This document shows, piece by piece, positions 34,832 through 45,428 of a stretch of DNA of 64,000 nucleotides. Position 1 is the stretch's first letter; each line of letters begins with the position of its first letter. A program made the translations under genes and the position numbers. Under the pieces are notes generated by a model. That model was not told the origin of the DNA and searched no databases. It worked only from the letters and a program-made list of their open reading frames with translations. The stretch is from Paenibacillus pini JCM 16418 (GTDB taxonomy: Bacteria > Bacillota > Bacilli > Paenibacillales > Paenibacillaceae), in contig NZ_BAVZ01000001.1 in NCBI RefSeq assembly GCF_000576305.1, positions 62,001 through 126,000 on the forward strand, read 5' to 3'.

Positions 34832-35317
34832 ATGAGTATCAGACATACCATTGCCGTACTAGTAAATGACCAGCCGGGCGTATTGCAGCGAGTTTCTGGA
34901 TTATTCGGGCGACGCGGCTTTAACATTGAGAGTATCACCGTTGGACAATCTGAGGAACTCGGTCTTTCACGTATGGTCATCGTTACCATCGGGGACGAAC
35001 AGACACTAGAACAAATCGAGAAGCAGCTCTATAAGCTTATCGATGTTATCAAAGTTACTGATCTTGGATCAAAACCGATGGTTGGACGGGAACTGGCTTT
35101 GATTAAAGTAAGTGCAGGACCAACAGAGCGCCCAGAAATTATGGGCGTGGTTGAAACGTTCCGAGCATCTGTAGTAGATATTGGAAGTACCAGCCTTATG
35201 GTTCAAGTTGTAGGTGATACCGATAAAATTGATGCAATGATCGAACTCTTAAAACCTTATGGTATTCGTGAATTATCACGTACTGGAGTCACTGCAATGA
35301 TTCGCGGAAATGCATAA
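34832..35317 (+). CDS. ilvN: Acetolactate synthase small (regulatory) subunit
   Basis: The 161-residue protein has the N-terminal ACT domain HTIAVLVNDQPGVLQRVSGLFGRRGFNIESITVGQSE and a C-terminal ALS_ss domain (ELALIKVSAGPTERPEIMGVVETFRASVVDIG). It activates the catalytic subunit and carries valine feedback inhibition. It begins two bases after the ilvB stop and is the second gene of the operon. Also known as ilvH in B. subtilis. Confidence 0.95.
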   Translation: MSIRHTIAVLVNDQPGVLQRVSGLFGRRGFNIESITVGQSEELGLSRMVIVTIGDEQTLEQIEKQLYKLIDVIKVTDLGSKPMVGRELALIKVSAGPTERPEIMGVVETFRASVVDIGSTSLMVQVVGDTDKIDAMIELLKPYGIRELSRTGVTAMIRGNA

Positions 35318-35348
35318 AAATACAAAAATCATTTACTGAAATGCCCCG

Positions 35349-35425
35349 TAAAGAGCGGGGGTTTGAGAGGATCATACTTCTGATTTTTTAGCCATAACAG
35401 GGTCTTCTGAAACACCCGCTCTTTA
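35349..35425 (+). repeat. Long-range inverted repeat between ilvN and ilvC
   Basis: TAAAGAGCGGG (35349-35359) and CCCGCTCTTTA (35415-35425) are perfectly complementary across 55 bases, and the stem can continue through GGTTT/AAAC. No T run follows. It may act as an RNA processing or stability element separating the ilvBN and ilvC parts of the transcript. Confidence 0.6.
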
Positions 35426-35428
35426 TGA

Positions 35429-36457
<1,029 letters not shown>

Positions 36458-36569
36458 TATATAATTTCTAGCAAATTTTATGATTGATTTATCCAATGCG
36501 GCCGTGCTTATGCGTGAGCCGCATTGGAATTTTATACGAGTCTATGTATGTTGAGGGAGGTACTTGAAC

Positions 36570-38111
36570 TTGCGGAAAATCTATGTTTTTGATACAACGC
36601 TGCGTGATGGTGAACAATCTCCAGGTGTGAATTTGAATACGCGTGAGAAATTGGAGATTGCTTATCAACTGGAGAAACTAGGTATTGACCGGATGGAAGC
36701 TGGCTTTCCTGCTGCTTCTCCTGGCGACTTGGCTGCAGTCAATGCAGTAGCAAGAGCAGTTAAGAATGCAACAGTCATCGGATTGTCCCGCTCACGTGAA
36801 AATGATATTGATGCTGTTCGAGAAGCTCTGATTGGAGCACAGGACCCTTGCATTCATATCTTTCTTGCCACGTCCCCGATTCACCGTAAACATAAATTGC
36901 GGATGGAGAAGGAACAAGTACTGGAAACTGCGAAATCAGCTCTTCAGTATGCTAAAAAGTATTTTTCAAAAATCGAGTTTTCGCTTGAGGATGCCGGCCG
37001 GACTGAGTATGATTTCATCGCTCAAATGGTGTCTATGGCCATTGGCGAGGGTGTAAATGTAGTTAATATTCCGGACACCGTAGGTTACTTGAATCCTGCG
37101 GAATATGGTGCGATTTTTAAATATGTGAAAGAAAATGTACCTGATGTTGAAAAGGTGCAGCTTAGCGCTCATTGTCATAACGATTTGGGTATGGCAACGG
37201 CTAATACACTTGCAGCGATCCAGAATGGTGCAGATCAGATCGAGGGTACGATCAATGGTATTGGTGAACGTGCTGGTAATACGGCGATCGAAGAGATTGC
37301 AATGGCACTTGAGACACGTCAAGAATTTTTTGGAGCCAAAACGTCGCTTAACCTTTCCGAAATTTCACGTACCAGTAGGCTTGTCAGCAAGCTGACCGGT
37401 ATGGTTGTTCCTGGTAATAAAGCTATCGTTGGAGCGAATGCTTTCGCTCATGAATCAGGAATCCATCAAGACGGGATGCTGAAAGAAAAAACGACCTATG
37501 AAATTATGACACCTGAAACGATTGGCCTCAAAGAAAGTAAATTGGTTCTTGGTAAACATTCAGGTCGTCATGCATTCCGTGAAAGATTAATTGATCTGGG
37601 ATATGAGCTAGAGGATGAGCTACTAAATCAAGCCTTCGCTCGTTTTAAAGATCTTGCGGATAAGAAAAAGGAAGTTTCGGATGATGATATCTTGGCTTTG
37701 ATCGAAGAGAAGCTTGTGAGTACGCCTGGAGTTTTCGAACTTGAAACCATTTATGTCACTTATGGTAATCAATCCGTTCCAACAGCCAAGGTACGTATTA
37801 TTAAAGAGCAGGATCAAGCTATTGAGGAAGATGCGGAAGGTAACGGTTCAGTTGATGCCATCTATAATGCTATAGATAAGGCTACTGGAGAAGAAGTGAC
37901 CTTGTCTGACTATTCCATTAAGTCCGTCTCTCGTGGTAAAGATGCACAGGGCGAAGTACATGTTGTACTCACGCAAAATGATGTATCTGCTCAAGGAAGA
38001 GGTCTAAGTACGGATATTCTTGAAGCCAGTGCAAGAGCTTATGTTGATGCAGTTAATCAATTGATTGAGAAGCGGAAAACTTATAGTAACCGCGAACGTG
38101 TGAGCCTTTAG
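36570..38111 (+). CDS. leuA: 2-isopropylmalate synthase
   Basis: The 513-residue protein has the catalytic TIM barrel with DTTLRDGEQSPGVN and the metal-binding LSAHCHNDLGMATANTLAAI. A linker region (NAFAHESGIHQDG) follows, and then the C-terminal regulatory domain (about 390-505) that binds leucine. It condenses acetyl-CoA with ketoisovalerate, the first leucine-specific step. I chose TTG at 36570, nine bases after GGGAGG and giving the usual start MRKIYVFDTTLRDGEQ; TTG 36564 is only three bases from that site. Confidence 0.95.
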   Translation: MRKIYVFDTTLRDGEQSPGVNLNTREKLEIAYQLEKLGIDRMEAGFPAASPGDLAAVNAVARAVKNATVIGLSRSRENDIDAVREALIGAQDPCIHIFLATSPIHRKHKLRMEKEQVLETAKSALQYAKKYFSKIEFSLEDAGRTEYDFIAQMVSMAIGEGVNVVNIPDTVGYLNPAEYGAIFKYVKENVPDVEKVQLSAHCHNDLGMATANTLAAIQNGADQIEGTINGIGERAGNTAIEEIAMALETRQEFFGAKTSLNLSEISRTSRLVSKLTGMVVPGNKAIVGANAFAHESGIHQDGMLKEKTTYEIMTPETIGLKESKLVLGKHSGRHAFRERLIDLGYELEDELLNQAFARFKDLADKKKEVSDDDILALIEEKLVSTPGVFELETIYVTYGNQSVPTAKVRIIKEQDQAIEEDAEGNGSVDAIYNAIDKATGEEVTLSDYSIKSVSRGKDAQGEVHVVLTQNDVSAQGRGLSTDILEASARAYVDAVNQLIEKRKTYSNRERVSL

Positions 38112-38150
38112 AACAGATTGGCTGGCAAGGACATGAATACAGTAGACAAT

Positions 38151-38183
38151 AAAGGCAGGCCCACTTGTGGACCTGCCTTTTTA
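38151..38183 (+). terminator. Terminator after leuA
   Basis: AAAGGCAGGCCCAC and GTGGACCTGCCTTT form a nearly perfect stem with TTs after it. leuB therefore needs its own promoter, or readthrough. Confidence 0.9.
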
Positions 38184-38405
38184 TCGTCATATTTACATTA
38201 TTATTCTATAGGTTTTGGTCTAGTCAGTAAATGGAGGCGGGAGAGTGTAGAATTATAGAAGCTGATTCTATTACTCTACAATCAACTTATAGGTATAAAC
38301 TATTAAGGTCATAGATTCTATATCTTGGTCATTATGGGCCAGGTATGTTAAAACATTATATATAAGATAAAGTCAGTGAAGATATTAGAAGGAGTGACAA
38401 TATAT

Positions 38406-39485
38406 ATGGCAGACGTTAAAAAGATTGCAGTGATTGCCGGGGACGGTATAGGTCCTGAGGTTGTGGCTGAAGCGGAGAAAGTCTTAAAGCGTACAGAAGA
38501 GCTATTCGGCTATTCTTTTGAAACAGAGCATGCACTTTTCGGAGGCATTGCAATTGATGAGAAAGGAACTCCTCTTCCAGAAGAAACTTTGGAAGTATGT
38601 AAGAGAGCAGATGCCGTCCTACTAGGAGCTGTTGGTGGACCTAAATGGGACAGCAATCCGAAGGAACTTCGTCCGGAAACAGGATTGCTTGGTATTCGTA
38701 AAGCACTTGGATTGTTCTCTAACCTACGTCCTGCCGTCGTGTTTGATTGCTTGAAGGATGCTTCAACACTAAAGCCGGAAGTACTAGAAGGTACGGATCT
38801 GATGGTCGTTCGCGAACTGACTGGAGGCATCTACTTCGGAGACAAGCTTAGACGCCAAGGTGAGCACGGTGAAGAAGCCGTTGATACTTGTGTATATAAC
38901 GTGATGGAAGTGGAACGAATTGTACGGCAAGCATTTGAAATTGCTCAAATTAGACGTAAGAAGCTAGCTTCGGTAGATAAAGCTAATGTACTTGAAACTT
39001 CGCGTTTGTGGCGTGAAGTTGTGAACCGTGTTGCTCCTGATTATCCAGATGTTGAAGTAGAACACGTGCTTGTAGATAACTGCGCTATGCAGCTTTTGCG
39101 CCGCCCTTCAAGCTTCGACGTCATTGTTACAGAGAACATGTTTGGTGACATCCTAAGTGATGAAGCAGCAATGCTAACGGGTTCCATTGGAATGCTATCC
39201 TCAGCTTCAATGGGTGAAGGAAGCTTTGGACTCTTTGAACCGGTACACGGCTCAGCACCTGATATTGCAGGACAGAACCTAGCGAATCCGATTGCAACCA
39301 TCCTATCACTTGCTCTAATGTTCCGCATGACCTTCGGTTATAGCGATGCAGCGGATGCAATAGAGGCAGCGGTTGCTGAAGTACTTAACGCAGGTCATCG
39401 TACAGGTGATATTGCAGTAGATAAGAGCAAAGCGATTGGCACAACAGCGATGGGCGATCTCATCGTAGCAGCTATTCGTAAATAA
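38406..39485 (+). CDS. leuB: 3-isopropylmalate dehydrogenase
   Basis: The 359-residue enzyme shows [19 protein letters not shown], the substrate-binding arginines in [13 protein letters not shown] and [10 protein letters not shown], and the metal/NAD region [28 protein letters not shown] with [12 protein letters not shown]. It oxidises and decarboxylates 3-isopropylmalate in leucine synthesis. ATG 38406 lies nine bases after GAAGGAG; the frame opening at 38376 does not have such a site. It is separated from leuA by a terminator. leuC and leuD are not in the window. Confidence 0.96.
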   Translation: MADVKKIAVIAGDGIGPEVVAEAEKVLKRTEELFGYSFETEHALFGGIAIDEKGTPLPEETLEVCKRADAVLLGAVGGPKWDSNPKELRPETGLLGIRKALGLFSNLRPAVVFDCLKDASTLKPEVLEGTDLMVVRELTGGIYFGDKLRRQGEHGEEAVDTCVYNVMEVERIVRQAFEIAQIRRKKLASVDKANVLETSRLWREVVNRVAPDYPDVEVEHVLVDNCAMQLLRRPSSFDVIVTENMFGDILSDEAAMLTGSIGMLSSASMGEGSFGLFEPVHGSAPDIAGQNLANPIATILSLALMFRMTFGYSDAADAIEAAVAEVLNAGHRTGDIAVDKSKAIGTTAMGDLIVAAIRK

Positions 39486-39527
39486 TAAAAAGGGCACGGC
39501 TCGCTGAATTGGAGTCGTGCCTTTTTA
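39486..39527 (+). terminator. Terminator after leuB
   Basis: GGCACGGCTC and GAGTCGTGCC form the stem with A and T runs on either side. Confidence 0.9.
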
Positions 39528-39603
39528 TGGGAAAATATTCGTGTTTCTTCTATTAAATAATTAAAATTAAGACAGTTGAAAAAAGTTCACTTAAAATTAC
39601 TAT

Positions 39604-39618
39604 TTATAATTATTATAA
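39604..39618. promoter_or_regulatory. PerR box
   Basis: The 15 bases TTATAATTATTATAA match the B. subtilis PerR consensus TTATAATNATTATAA at every position. It lies 138 bases before a peroxiredoxin gene, just upstream of a TATAAT (39631-39636), so PerR binding would block that promoter until peroxide is present. Confidence 0.88.
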
Positions 39619-39643
39619 ATAAATAACTGATATAATGTTGACT

Positions 39644-39673
39644 TTGATTTGCACGGATGATACCATTTATAAT
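39644..39673 (+). promoter_or_regulatory. Candidate promoter of the peroxiredoxin gene
   Basis: TTGATT and TATAAT with an 18-base spacer. A second TATAAT at 39631-39636, whose -35 position would fall in the PerR box, is the alternative. Confidence 0.55.
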
Positions 39674-39755
39674 GTAATAGAGATTCGACAATATAACTAT
39701 TTAAACAAGAAAAACTTTAGTTTTTCTTTCATATTTTAAAGGAGGATTTTAAGAC

Positions 39756-40304
39756 ATGGCAGAACGTTTAGTAGGTAAACCAGCTCCAGATTTTACAATG
39801 GAAACAGTAACTGGTGATGGTGCTGATTTCAGTAAAGCAAGTTTGACAGATTACCGCGGTAAATGGTTGGTATTCTTCTTCTATCCTTTGGATTTCACAT
39901 TCGTGTGCCCAACTGAGATCACTGCTCTGAGCGACGCTTACGAACAGTTCAAAGCTCTTGATGCTGAAGTTCTGGGTGTAAGTACGGACTCCGTACACAG
40001 CCACAAAGCTTGGATCACTACTCCTAGAGATTCGAACGGTCTAGGTCAAATTAATTTCCCACTGGCTTCTGATATTACAAGAACCGTTGCTAAAGACTAC
40101 GGTATCTATATTGAAGAAGAAGGCGTTGCTCTTCGTGGATTGTTCATCATTAATCCAGAAGGCGAACTTAAATATCAAGTGGTTAACCACAATGATATTG
40201 GACGTAGTGTTGAAGAAACAATCCGTGTATTGCAAGCATTGCAATCCGGTGGTCTATGTGCAATGAACTGGAAACCAGGCGATAAGAACTTGGTTACTAA
40301 CTAA
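39756..40304 (+). CDS. 2-Cys peroxiredoxin (AhpC/Prx1 type)
   Basis: The 182-residue protein carries the peroxidatic site FYPLDFTFVCPTEI (Cys about 50) and the resolving cysteine in GGLCAMNWKPGD near the C-terminus. It is therefore a typical 2-Cys peroxiredoxin of the YkuU/Prx1 type. It reduces hydrogen peroxide and organic peroxides using a thioredoxin-like donor. AAAGGAGG precedes the ATG. The perfect PerR box upstream predicts peroxide induction. No ahpF gene is adjacent. A hairpin terminator follows, making it monocistronic. Confidence 0.93.
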   Translation: MAERLVGKPAPDFTMETVTGDGADFSKASLTDYRGKWLVFFFYPLDFTFVCPTEITALSDAYEQFKALDAEVLGVSTDSVHSHKAWITTPRDSNGLGQINFPLASDITRTVAKDYGIYIEEEGVALRGLFIINPEGELKYQVVNHNDIGRSVEETIRVLQALQSGGLCAMNWKPGDKNLVTN

Positions 40305-40325
40305 TTTAATTTGAAATTTGGACAA

Positions 40326-40378
40326 GCCCTTGGCCTTATGTTATGTTACTATGACATACTTGGCCGAGGGCATTTTTA
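40326..40378 (+). terminator. Terminator after the peroxiredoxin gene
   Basis: GCCCTTGGCC and GGCCGAGGGC form the stem, followed by ATTTTTA. Confidence 0.85.
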
Positions 40379-40521
40379 TTAGATTGAGAACAAACGTTTT
40401 AAAATGAAAAAATAAGGTTGATATATAGCATAGAAGTTGGGAATAAAAAAAGGAATCGCAATCCTTCAAAGCGAATACATTATTTTATAATACGGTGGAG
40501 AATCAAGGAGGGTGAACTGGT

Positions 40522-40929
40522 ATGAGTTATTGCTGTGGAGCGAGTATGGTAGGTACGAAAGGAACGTTAAAACATTATCGCACTCAAGTCCATAATGTTC
40601 CCCTGTTGTTCTGTCCTGTGTGCCACCGGGTAGAAGTTCATTATAAGGTTGAGAATGAATATGAAATTTTAGCCGAATATGCGCATGGAGACGGAGCACC
40701 AGAGGTTGATTTTCAGGATTATGTGATTGAGGATGAACAGTCAATATTTGAGAATGTAGTGAATTGCGAGAATGAGGATCCAAAGGATATTGTTCAGAAT
40801 CAGATTGATATGGCTCTTGATTTACTTACGGTGGCTAAACAGATCAGAGATGAGAAATGGGAAAGTGAATTGAAGAAAAGACTTGCAGTTATGAGTCAGC
40901 GCCGTCTACGTTTACAGCATAAAGCTTAA
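40522..40929 (+). CDS. Cys-rich, zinc-ribbon-like small protein of unknown function
   Basis: The 135-residue protein begins MSYCCGASMVGTKG and has a second cysteine pair in LLFCPVCHRVEVH, which together could form a zinc site. An acidic central segment (VDFQDYVIEDEQSIFE) and a basic helical C-terminus (KKRLAVMSQRRLRLQHKA) follow. AAGGAGGGTG lies before ATG 40522. I do not recognise a named family; function is unknown. It is monocistronic, ending at a T-tailed hairpin. Confidence 0.7.
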   Translation: MSYCCGASMVGTKGTLKHYRTQVHNVPLLFCPVCHRVEVHYKVENEYEILAEYAHGDGAPEVDFQDYVIEDEQSIFENVVNCENEDPKDIVQNQIDMALDLLTVAKQIRDEKWESELKKRLAVMSQRRLRLQHKA

Positions 40930-41011
40930 TTTATTTTGCAATGAGCTACCCCAGATGGGATAGCATGGATTTGGATATAAGACAGTGATTATGACTGGTT
41001 GATGATATAGT

Positions 41012-41043
41012 GAGCGCCCTGAATGATTGGGGTGCTTTTTTTT
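41012..41043 (+). terminator. Rho-independent terminator
   Basis: AGCGCCC pairs with GGGTGCT (one G-T pair), followed by eight Ts. Confidence 0.8.
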
Positions 41044-41254
41044 GATTTAAAAAGTTGTAGTATCCAGCGATTTATTAGTTATTTAGGCATTTAAAATGTT
41101 AAGAACGCCGATACCAGCTTTTTCGACAGTTTCTCTGATTGACGTTGTCCGCTTACCATCGCTATGATTAAGCTAATCTATCTAAATTCCAAACAATGGA
41201 ATATTTAAATAATGTAAGCATGCGATTGGAATCACCACGCAAAGGAGGAGAATC
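41044..41254. other. Upstream region of the histidine kinase gene
   Basis: Within the 325-base gap from 40930, the part after the terminator contains TTCGACA at 41122-41128, the reverse complement of TGTCGAA, which fits the Spo0A box TGNCGAA. A 7-base match is weak on its own. No clear promoter or reading frame was recognised. Confidence 0.35.
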
Positions 41255-42373
41255 GTGTCTAGCGAAATTCAAGAAACATTGTTACAATCCGTCGAGGCTT
41301 TTCATTCTTCACAACTTATCAAAAATAAGTATGAAAATATTTTGGAGCATCTTGATAGCGGTATTATCCTGTTTGATCGGGAAGGTGTTTTGACATTTAT
41401 TAATGTTCAGATGGCAAAGTTGTTGGAGGTTTCCCGGAAATCTTTGACTGGATGCACTCTGCAGCAAATTTTACGACATCCACAGCTCAGTCGATTTAAT
41501 AAAAAGAAGATACTTCGCATATACCGTGAAGCGATTTTTCATCGTAAAAAATATCATGAACTAAGTGATGAATCAGGACGGCAGTGGCTGCTTACCGTTA
41601 CGTATGGGGAACAAATGGATGGTGATTTCTTATTTAGCGTTAAGGATGTATCGGATTTTAAGCAAATCGAACAGACCGCATATCGTAACGATAAATTAGC
41701 CATGCTTGGTAAAATATCTGCATCCATTGCCCATGAAATTCGTAATCCCCTCACCGCCATTCGGGGCTTTATCCAGCTGCTCAGACCTCACCTCGTTAAA
41801 CTCGGAAAAGATGAATACGCTCGCATTATTCTAATGGAGATTGATCGTGCGAATGATATTATCTATGAATTTTTAAACTCGTCTAAGCCCTCCGCTCCGC
41901 AGACTACCGTGATTGCTGTATCTTCACTTCTAAAGGAAGTCGTCTTACTCACTGAAAGTGAAGCGCTTATGAAGGGCTGTGAAGTTGTTCTACATGATGA
42001 GGCTAAACCTTTACATATATCGGTTGATGTGAAACAAATTAAACAAGTTATTCTTAATATTATAAAAAATGCGATGGATGCAATCGAGGAACTTGGACCT
42101 GAGCATGAGGGAATTATTGAGATCAGAACGCGTGCAGATCAGAACAGTGTGAATATTCAGATTTCAGATAATGGCAAAGGAATGGATCATAATACGTTGA
42201 CAAGACTATTCGATCCGTTCTTTACGACAAAAGAAAGCGGTACGGGGCTCGGCCTCTCAGTCAGCTACCGAATCATTAAAAATCACAGAGGTTATATTTC
42301 AGTAGATAGTAAATGTGGCTATGGAACTCAGTTTATAATATCTCTGCCAACGGTCGAGGCGCAGGAAGGATAA
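41255..42373 (+). CDS. PAS-domain sensor histidine kinase (sporulation-kinase-like)
   Basis: The 372-residue soluble kinase has a PAS domain (about 25-135: LEHLDSGIILFDREGVLTFINVQMAKLLEVS). HisKA follows with the phospho-accepting His in ASIAHEIRNPLTAIRGFIQLL (about 165) and then the ATPase domain with NIIKNAMDAI, SDNGKGMD, DPFFTTKESGTGLGLSVS. The H-box and domain order match the orphan kinases feeding the Spo0A phosphorelay in spore-formers, and no response regulator is adjacent; that role is inferred. The start is GTG at 41255, four bases after AAAGGAGGAG. It lacks membrane segments. Confidence 0.88.
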   Translation: MSSEIQETLLQSVEAFHSSQLIKNKYENILEHLDSGIILFDREGVLTFINVQMAKLLEVSRKSLTGCTLQQILRHPQLSRFNKKKILRIYREAIFHRKKYHELSDESGRQWLLTVTYGEQMDGDFLFSVKDVSDFKQIEQTAYRNDKLAMLGKISASIAHEIRNPLTAIRGFIQLLRPHLVKLGKDEYARIILMEIDRANDIIYEFLNSSKPSAPQTTVIAVSSLLKEVVLLTESEALMKGCEVVLHDEAKPLHISVDVKQIKQVILNIIKNAMDAIEELGPEHEGIIEIRTRADQNSVNIQISDNGKGMDHNTLTRLFDPFFTTKESGTGLGLSVSYRIIKNHRGYISVDSKCGYGTQFIISLPTVEAQEG

Positions 42374-42495
42374 TAATTGTTATTTCCATAAATTCATAGG
42401 CAGACGTTTTTTGTCAAAAGAGTTGCTTCCGGACAATCGTGGAATAATATATACGATTAAGTCCGCAAACTTCATGACAAAGGAAGAGGCTGCCT

Positions 42496-44034
42496 ATGGA
42501 AGGACAAAACGTATCCGTTATCTGGAAAGATAATACGAAAGTAAAAGATATAAGTGCAGATGCACTGATTATGTTGATATCGCAAAGTGATTTGGCAACA
42601 GGGAGCTATTCGAAGGAATGGACCCCCATTCTGAAGCAATTGAGTGAACGAAAGTTATTTAATGCGGAATCTTCGCAAATTCATGCTCTTCCTTTACCGG
42701 GAAACGGAAGCGGCTCTCAACGTACGGTTATTCTGGTTGGTACGGGTGACAGACCGATGTCATCGGAGGAACTGCGACATGCCGCAGCTAGTGCTGCTAG
42801 GGCTGCTCTGAAAATTCAAGCCAAACAGCTTGCATGGGAAGTTCCCTTAACGATGCAAAAGTTTACGATGGAGCAAAATACTGTAATTGCTGCACAGGCA
42901 ATTAGTGAAGGCTTTATATTGGGATCATATCGTATGAAGCATTATAAACAGCATTCCAGTCCCTATAAGGGGATTAAACAGCTTCTGTTGTTCCGAACAG
43001 ACGCAGCTGGGGCAGTCGAGTCCGATAGGTGGGAGCAAGGCATTAAGCAGGGCTTAGCCTATGCTGAAGCGACGTGCTTAGCTCGTGATTTGACGAATAT
43101 GCCAAGTAACATGTTGGTGCCTGGAGATTTAGCTCAGGCTGCACTTGAAGTGGCTGAGAAGTATGGAATGGAATCCTCTGTACTCGATGAAGAGGAACTG
43201 AATAAGTTGGGCATGGGCGGTCTTCTTGCCGTAGGAAAAGGTAGCATTCATCCACCGCGTATGATTGTAATTAAGTATCAGGGAACCGAGCAATGGGATG
43301 GTGTTATCGGACTGGTAGGTAAAGGAATTACATTTGATACCGGAGGCATTTCACTTAAGAAGCGGCAAGGGATGGAGGACATGATTAGTGATATGGGAGG
43401 GGCTGCAGCTGTACTTGGAGTTATGCAGGCTCTCGGAGTACTTAAACCGTCCATTAACGTGGTAATGGTTATTCCAACCGCTGAGAACATGCCAGCGGGC
43501 AATGCCTATAAGCCTGGAGATGTGATTACGACGCTCAGCGGACGTACTGTTGAAGTATTGAATACGGATGCTGAGGGTAGGGTCGTCCTTGCCGATGGTC
43601 TTACCTATGCTAAACAGCTAGGCGCTGAAAGACTGTTAGATGTGGCGACCTTAACCGGTGCGGTGTTATCAGCCTTGGGAGATGTTGCCACTGGTTTAGT
43701 GACGAATGACGAAGTTTTGCAACAGGAATTTATTCTCGCTTCCAAACGTTCTGGGGAAAAGGTATGGCCGTTTCCATCCTATGATGAGTACTGGGATTTG
43801 CTAAAAAGCGATGTGGCTGATTTACGTAACAGCACAGGCCCGAAGGGAGCCGTTATTACGGCAGGTCTCTTCATCGGAACGTTTGCTGAGGGAGTACCGT
43901 GGCTCCATTTGGATATAGCCGGCACGGCCTTTCTACAGAAAGAACGCGGCGTCAATCCTAAAGGTGCGTCTGGGGTTATGGTTCGTACGATTCTAGAGTG
44001 GATTCTTGCTCAAGAAGCTACGAAGTCCCACTAG
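42496..44034 (+). CDS. pepA: Leucyl aminopeptidase (M17)
   Basis: The 512-residue protein has the M17 two-domain structure. The N-terminal macro-like domain occupies about 1-180. The C-terminal catalytic domain has VGKGITFDTGGISLK, AAAVLGVMQAL, MVIPTAENMPAGNAYKPGDVITT and the signature NTDAEGRVVLADGL, supplying the Lys, Asp and Glu zinc ligands and the catalytic Arg. It removes N-terminal amino acids from peptides in the cytoplasm. GGAAGAGG lies upstream of the ATG. It ends at a strong terminator. Confidence 0.95.
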   Translation: MEGQNVSVIWKDNTKVKDISADALIMLISQSDLATGSYSKEWTPILKQLSERKLFNAESSQIHALPLPGNGSGSQRTVILVGTGDRPMSSEELRHAAASAARAALKIQAKQLAWEVPLTMQKFTMEQNTVIAAQAISEGFILGSYRMKHYKQHSSPYKGIKQLLLFRTDAAGAVESDRWEQGIKQGLAYAEATCLARDLTNMPSNMLVPGDLAQAALEVAEKYGMESSVLDEEELNKLGMGGLLAVGKGSIHPPRMIVIKYQGTEQWDGVIGLVGKGITFDTGGISLKKRQGMEDMISDMGGAAAVLGVMQALGVLKPSINVVMVIPTAENMPAGNAYKPGDVITTLSGRTVEVLNTDAEGRVVLADGLTYAKQLGAERLLDVATLTGAVLSALGDVATGLVTNDEVLQQEFILASKRSGEKVWPFPSYDEYWDLLKSDVADLRNSTGPKGAVITAGLFIGTFAEGVPWLHLDIAGTAFLQKERGVNPKGASGVMVRTILEWILAQEATKSH

Positions 44035-44045
44035 ATATCCCGTTT

Positions 44046-44084
44046 AAAAAGCAATGTCCCTTTATGGGGACATTGCTTGTTTTT
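44046..44084 (+). terminator. Terminator after the aminopeptidase gene
   Basis: AAAAAGCAATGTCCC pairs with GGGACATTGCTTGTTTTT. Confidence 0.92.
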
Positions 44085-44255
44085 AACTGATTAAATATAA
44101 GCTTAGGTTACGAATCCATTGAATCCAATGTTGAGGGGGAGGTCAGGATATTTATAAGTTGAATCGAAATTAATTTGTATGAACAATATTCTTTACTTTT
44201 GCTTAAACCTTCAAGTATGATGAAATAATATAAATTTATGTCGGAAGGAGTAATA

Positions 44256-45227
44256 ATGATGAAAACAAAAATAAATCCTTGTAAAATTGTGGATTGTACA
44301 ATTCGTGATGGCGGACTGGTGAATAATTGGGATTTCAGCGTCGAATTTGTACAGAATTTATATGCCGGACTAAACGAGGCTGGCGTTGACTACATGGAAA
44401 TCGGCTATAAGAACTCTCCTAAGCTGTTAAAAGGTGCTGATCAAGCGGGTCCATGGAGGTTTCTAGATGATAACTTCTTACGTGAAGTGATTCCTCAGAA
44501 GGGTAAAACCAAGTTGTCCGCTCTGGTTGATATTGGAAGAGTGGATGAGAACGACATTTTGCCACGTGAAGAAAGCATGCTTGATTTGATTCGTGTTGCT
44601 TGTTACATCAAAGATGTGGACAAAGCTCTGGAATTGGTACAAACGTTCCATGATCGCGGATATGAAACAACAATAAACATTATGGCCCTTTCCAATGTAA
44701 TGGAGAATGAATTAATTGAAGCATTCGAAATGATTAAGGATAGCGTGGTTGATGTTGTATATATCGTAGATTCCTACGGAAGTTTAGACCACAAGGACTT
44801 TGAATATTTAGTCGCTAAATTCAAAAAACATCTGCCAAATAAACGCTTAGGGGTACATACGCACAATAACATGCAGCTTGCCTTCTCTAATACGCTAACT
44901 GCTGCTGAGTTAGGTGTTGAACTGCTTGATGCATCTGTATATGGCATGGGTCGTGCTGCGGGAAACTGTCCAACAGAATTACTCGTTACGCATCTGAAGA
45001 ATACGCATTATACGCTTCGTCCTGTACTGGACATTATTGAGCGTTATATGGTGCCGTTGCGTGAGAAAGAAGAATGGGGATACCTCATTCCCTATATGAT
45101 TACAGGCGCTCTTGATGAGCATCCACGATCTGCTATGGCACTCCGTGCTACGGATGACAAGGATAAGGTTGTTGAATTTTATGATAAATTAACAACGCCT
45201 GAAGTGAACTTCGATTCAAATAAATAG
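44256..45227 (+). CDS. DRE-TIM (HMGL-like) aldolase family protein
   Basis: The 323-residue TIM barrel has the metal-binding DRE-like motif VDCTIRDGGLVNNWDFS and the His pair GVHTHNNMQLAFSNTLTAAELG. A conserved YGMGRAAGNCPTELLVTHL segment follows. It belongs to the family that contains 4-hydroxy-2-oxovalerate aldolase and HMG-CoA lyase. The true substrate cannot be read, and no catabolic genes are adjacent. GGAAGGAG is five bases before ATG 44256 (an ATG follows directly). It is a monocistronic gene with its own terminator. Confidence 0.82.
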   Translation: MMKTKINPCKIVDCTIRDGGLVNNWDFSVEFVQNLYAGLNEAGVDYMEIGYKNSPKLLKGADQAGPWRFLDDNFLREVIPQKGKTKLSALVDIGRVDENDILPREESMLDLIRVACYIKDVDKALELVQTFHDRGYETTINIMALSNVMENELIEAFEMIKDSVVDVVYIVDSYGSLDHKDFEYLVAKFKKHLPNKRLGVHTHNNMQLAFSNTLTAAELGVELLDASVYGMGRAAGNCPTELLVTHLKNTHYTLRPVLDIIERYMVPLREKEEWGYLIPYMITGALDEHPRSAMALRATDDKDKVVEFYDKLTTPEVNFDSNK

Positions 45228-45237
45228 TTGCATATAG

Positions 45238-45272
45238 AAGCGTACTTACATTCATGTGGGTACGCTTTTTTG
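45238..45272 (+). terminator. Terminator after the aldolase-like gene
   Basis: AAGCGTAC and GTACGCTT form the stem, with six Ts following. Confidence 0.88.
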
Positions 45273-45428
45273 ATGTGAAATCATAAGGGAAATGGGGAAT
45301 GTCGAACCATGCCATTTCGTGCAAAATTAATTGTCTGTATCTAGCAGGAATATGACAAGATTTGTGGAATAATTTAGCACAGATAGCTTCATATTCAATT
45401 TGGATAAAACCCGGAGGTTGACTGGCTG

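Noticed and set aside
41122..41128. Spo0A box as proof of sporulation control of the histidine kinase.
   Set aside because: A single 7-base match is expected by chance at this scale; kept only as a note.
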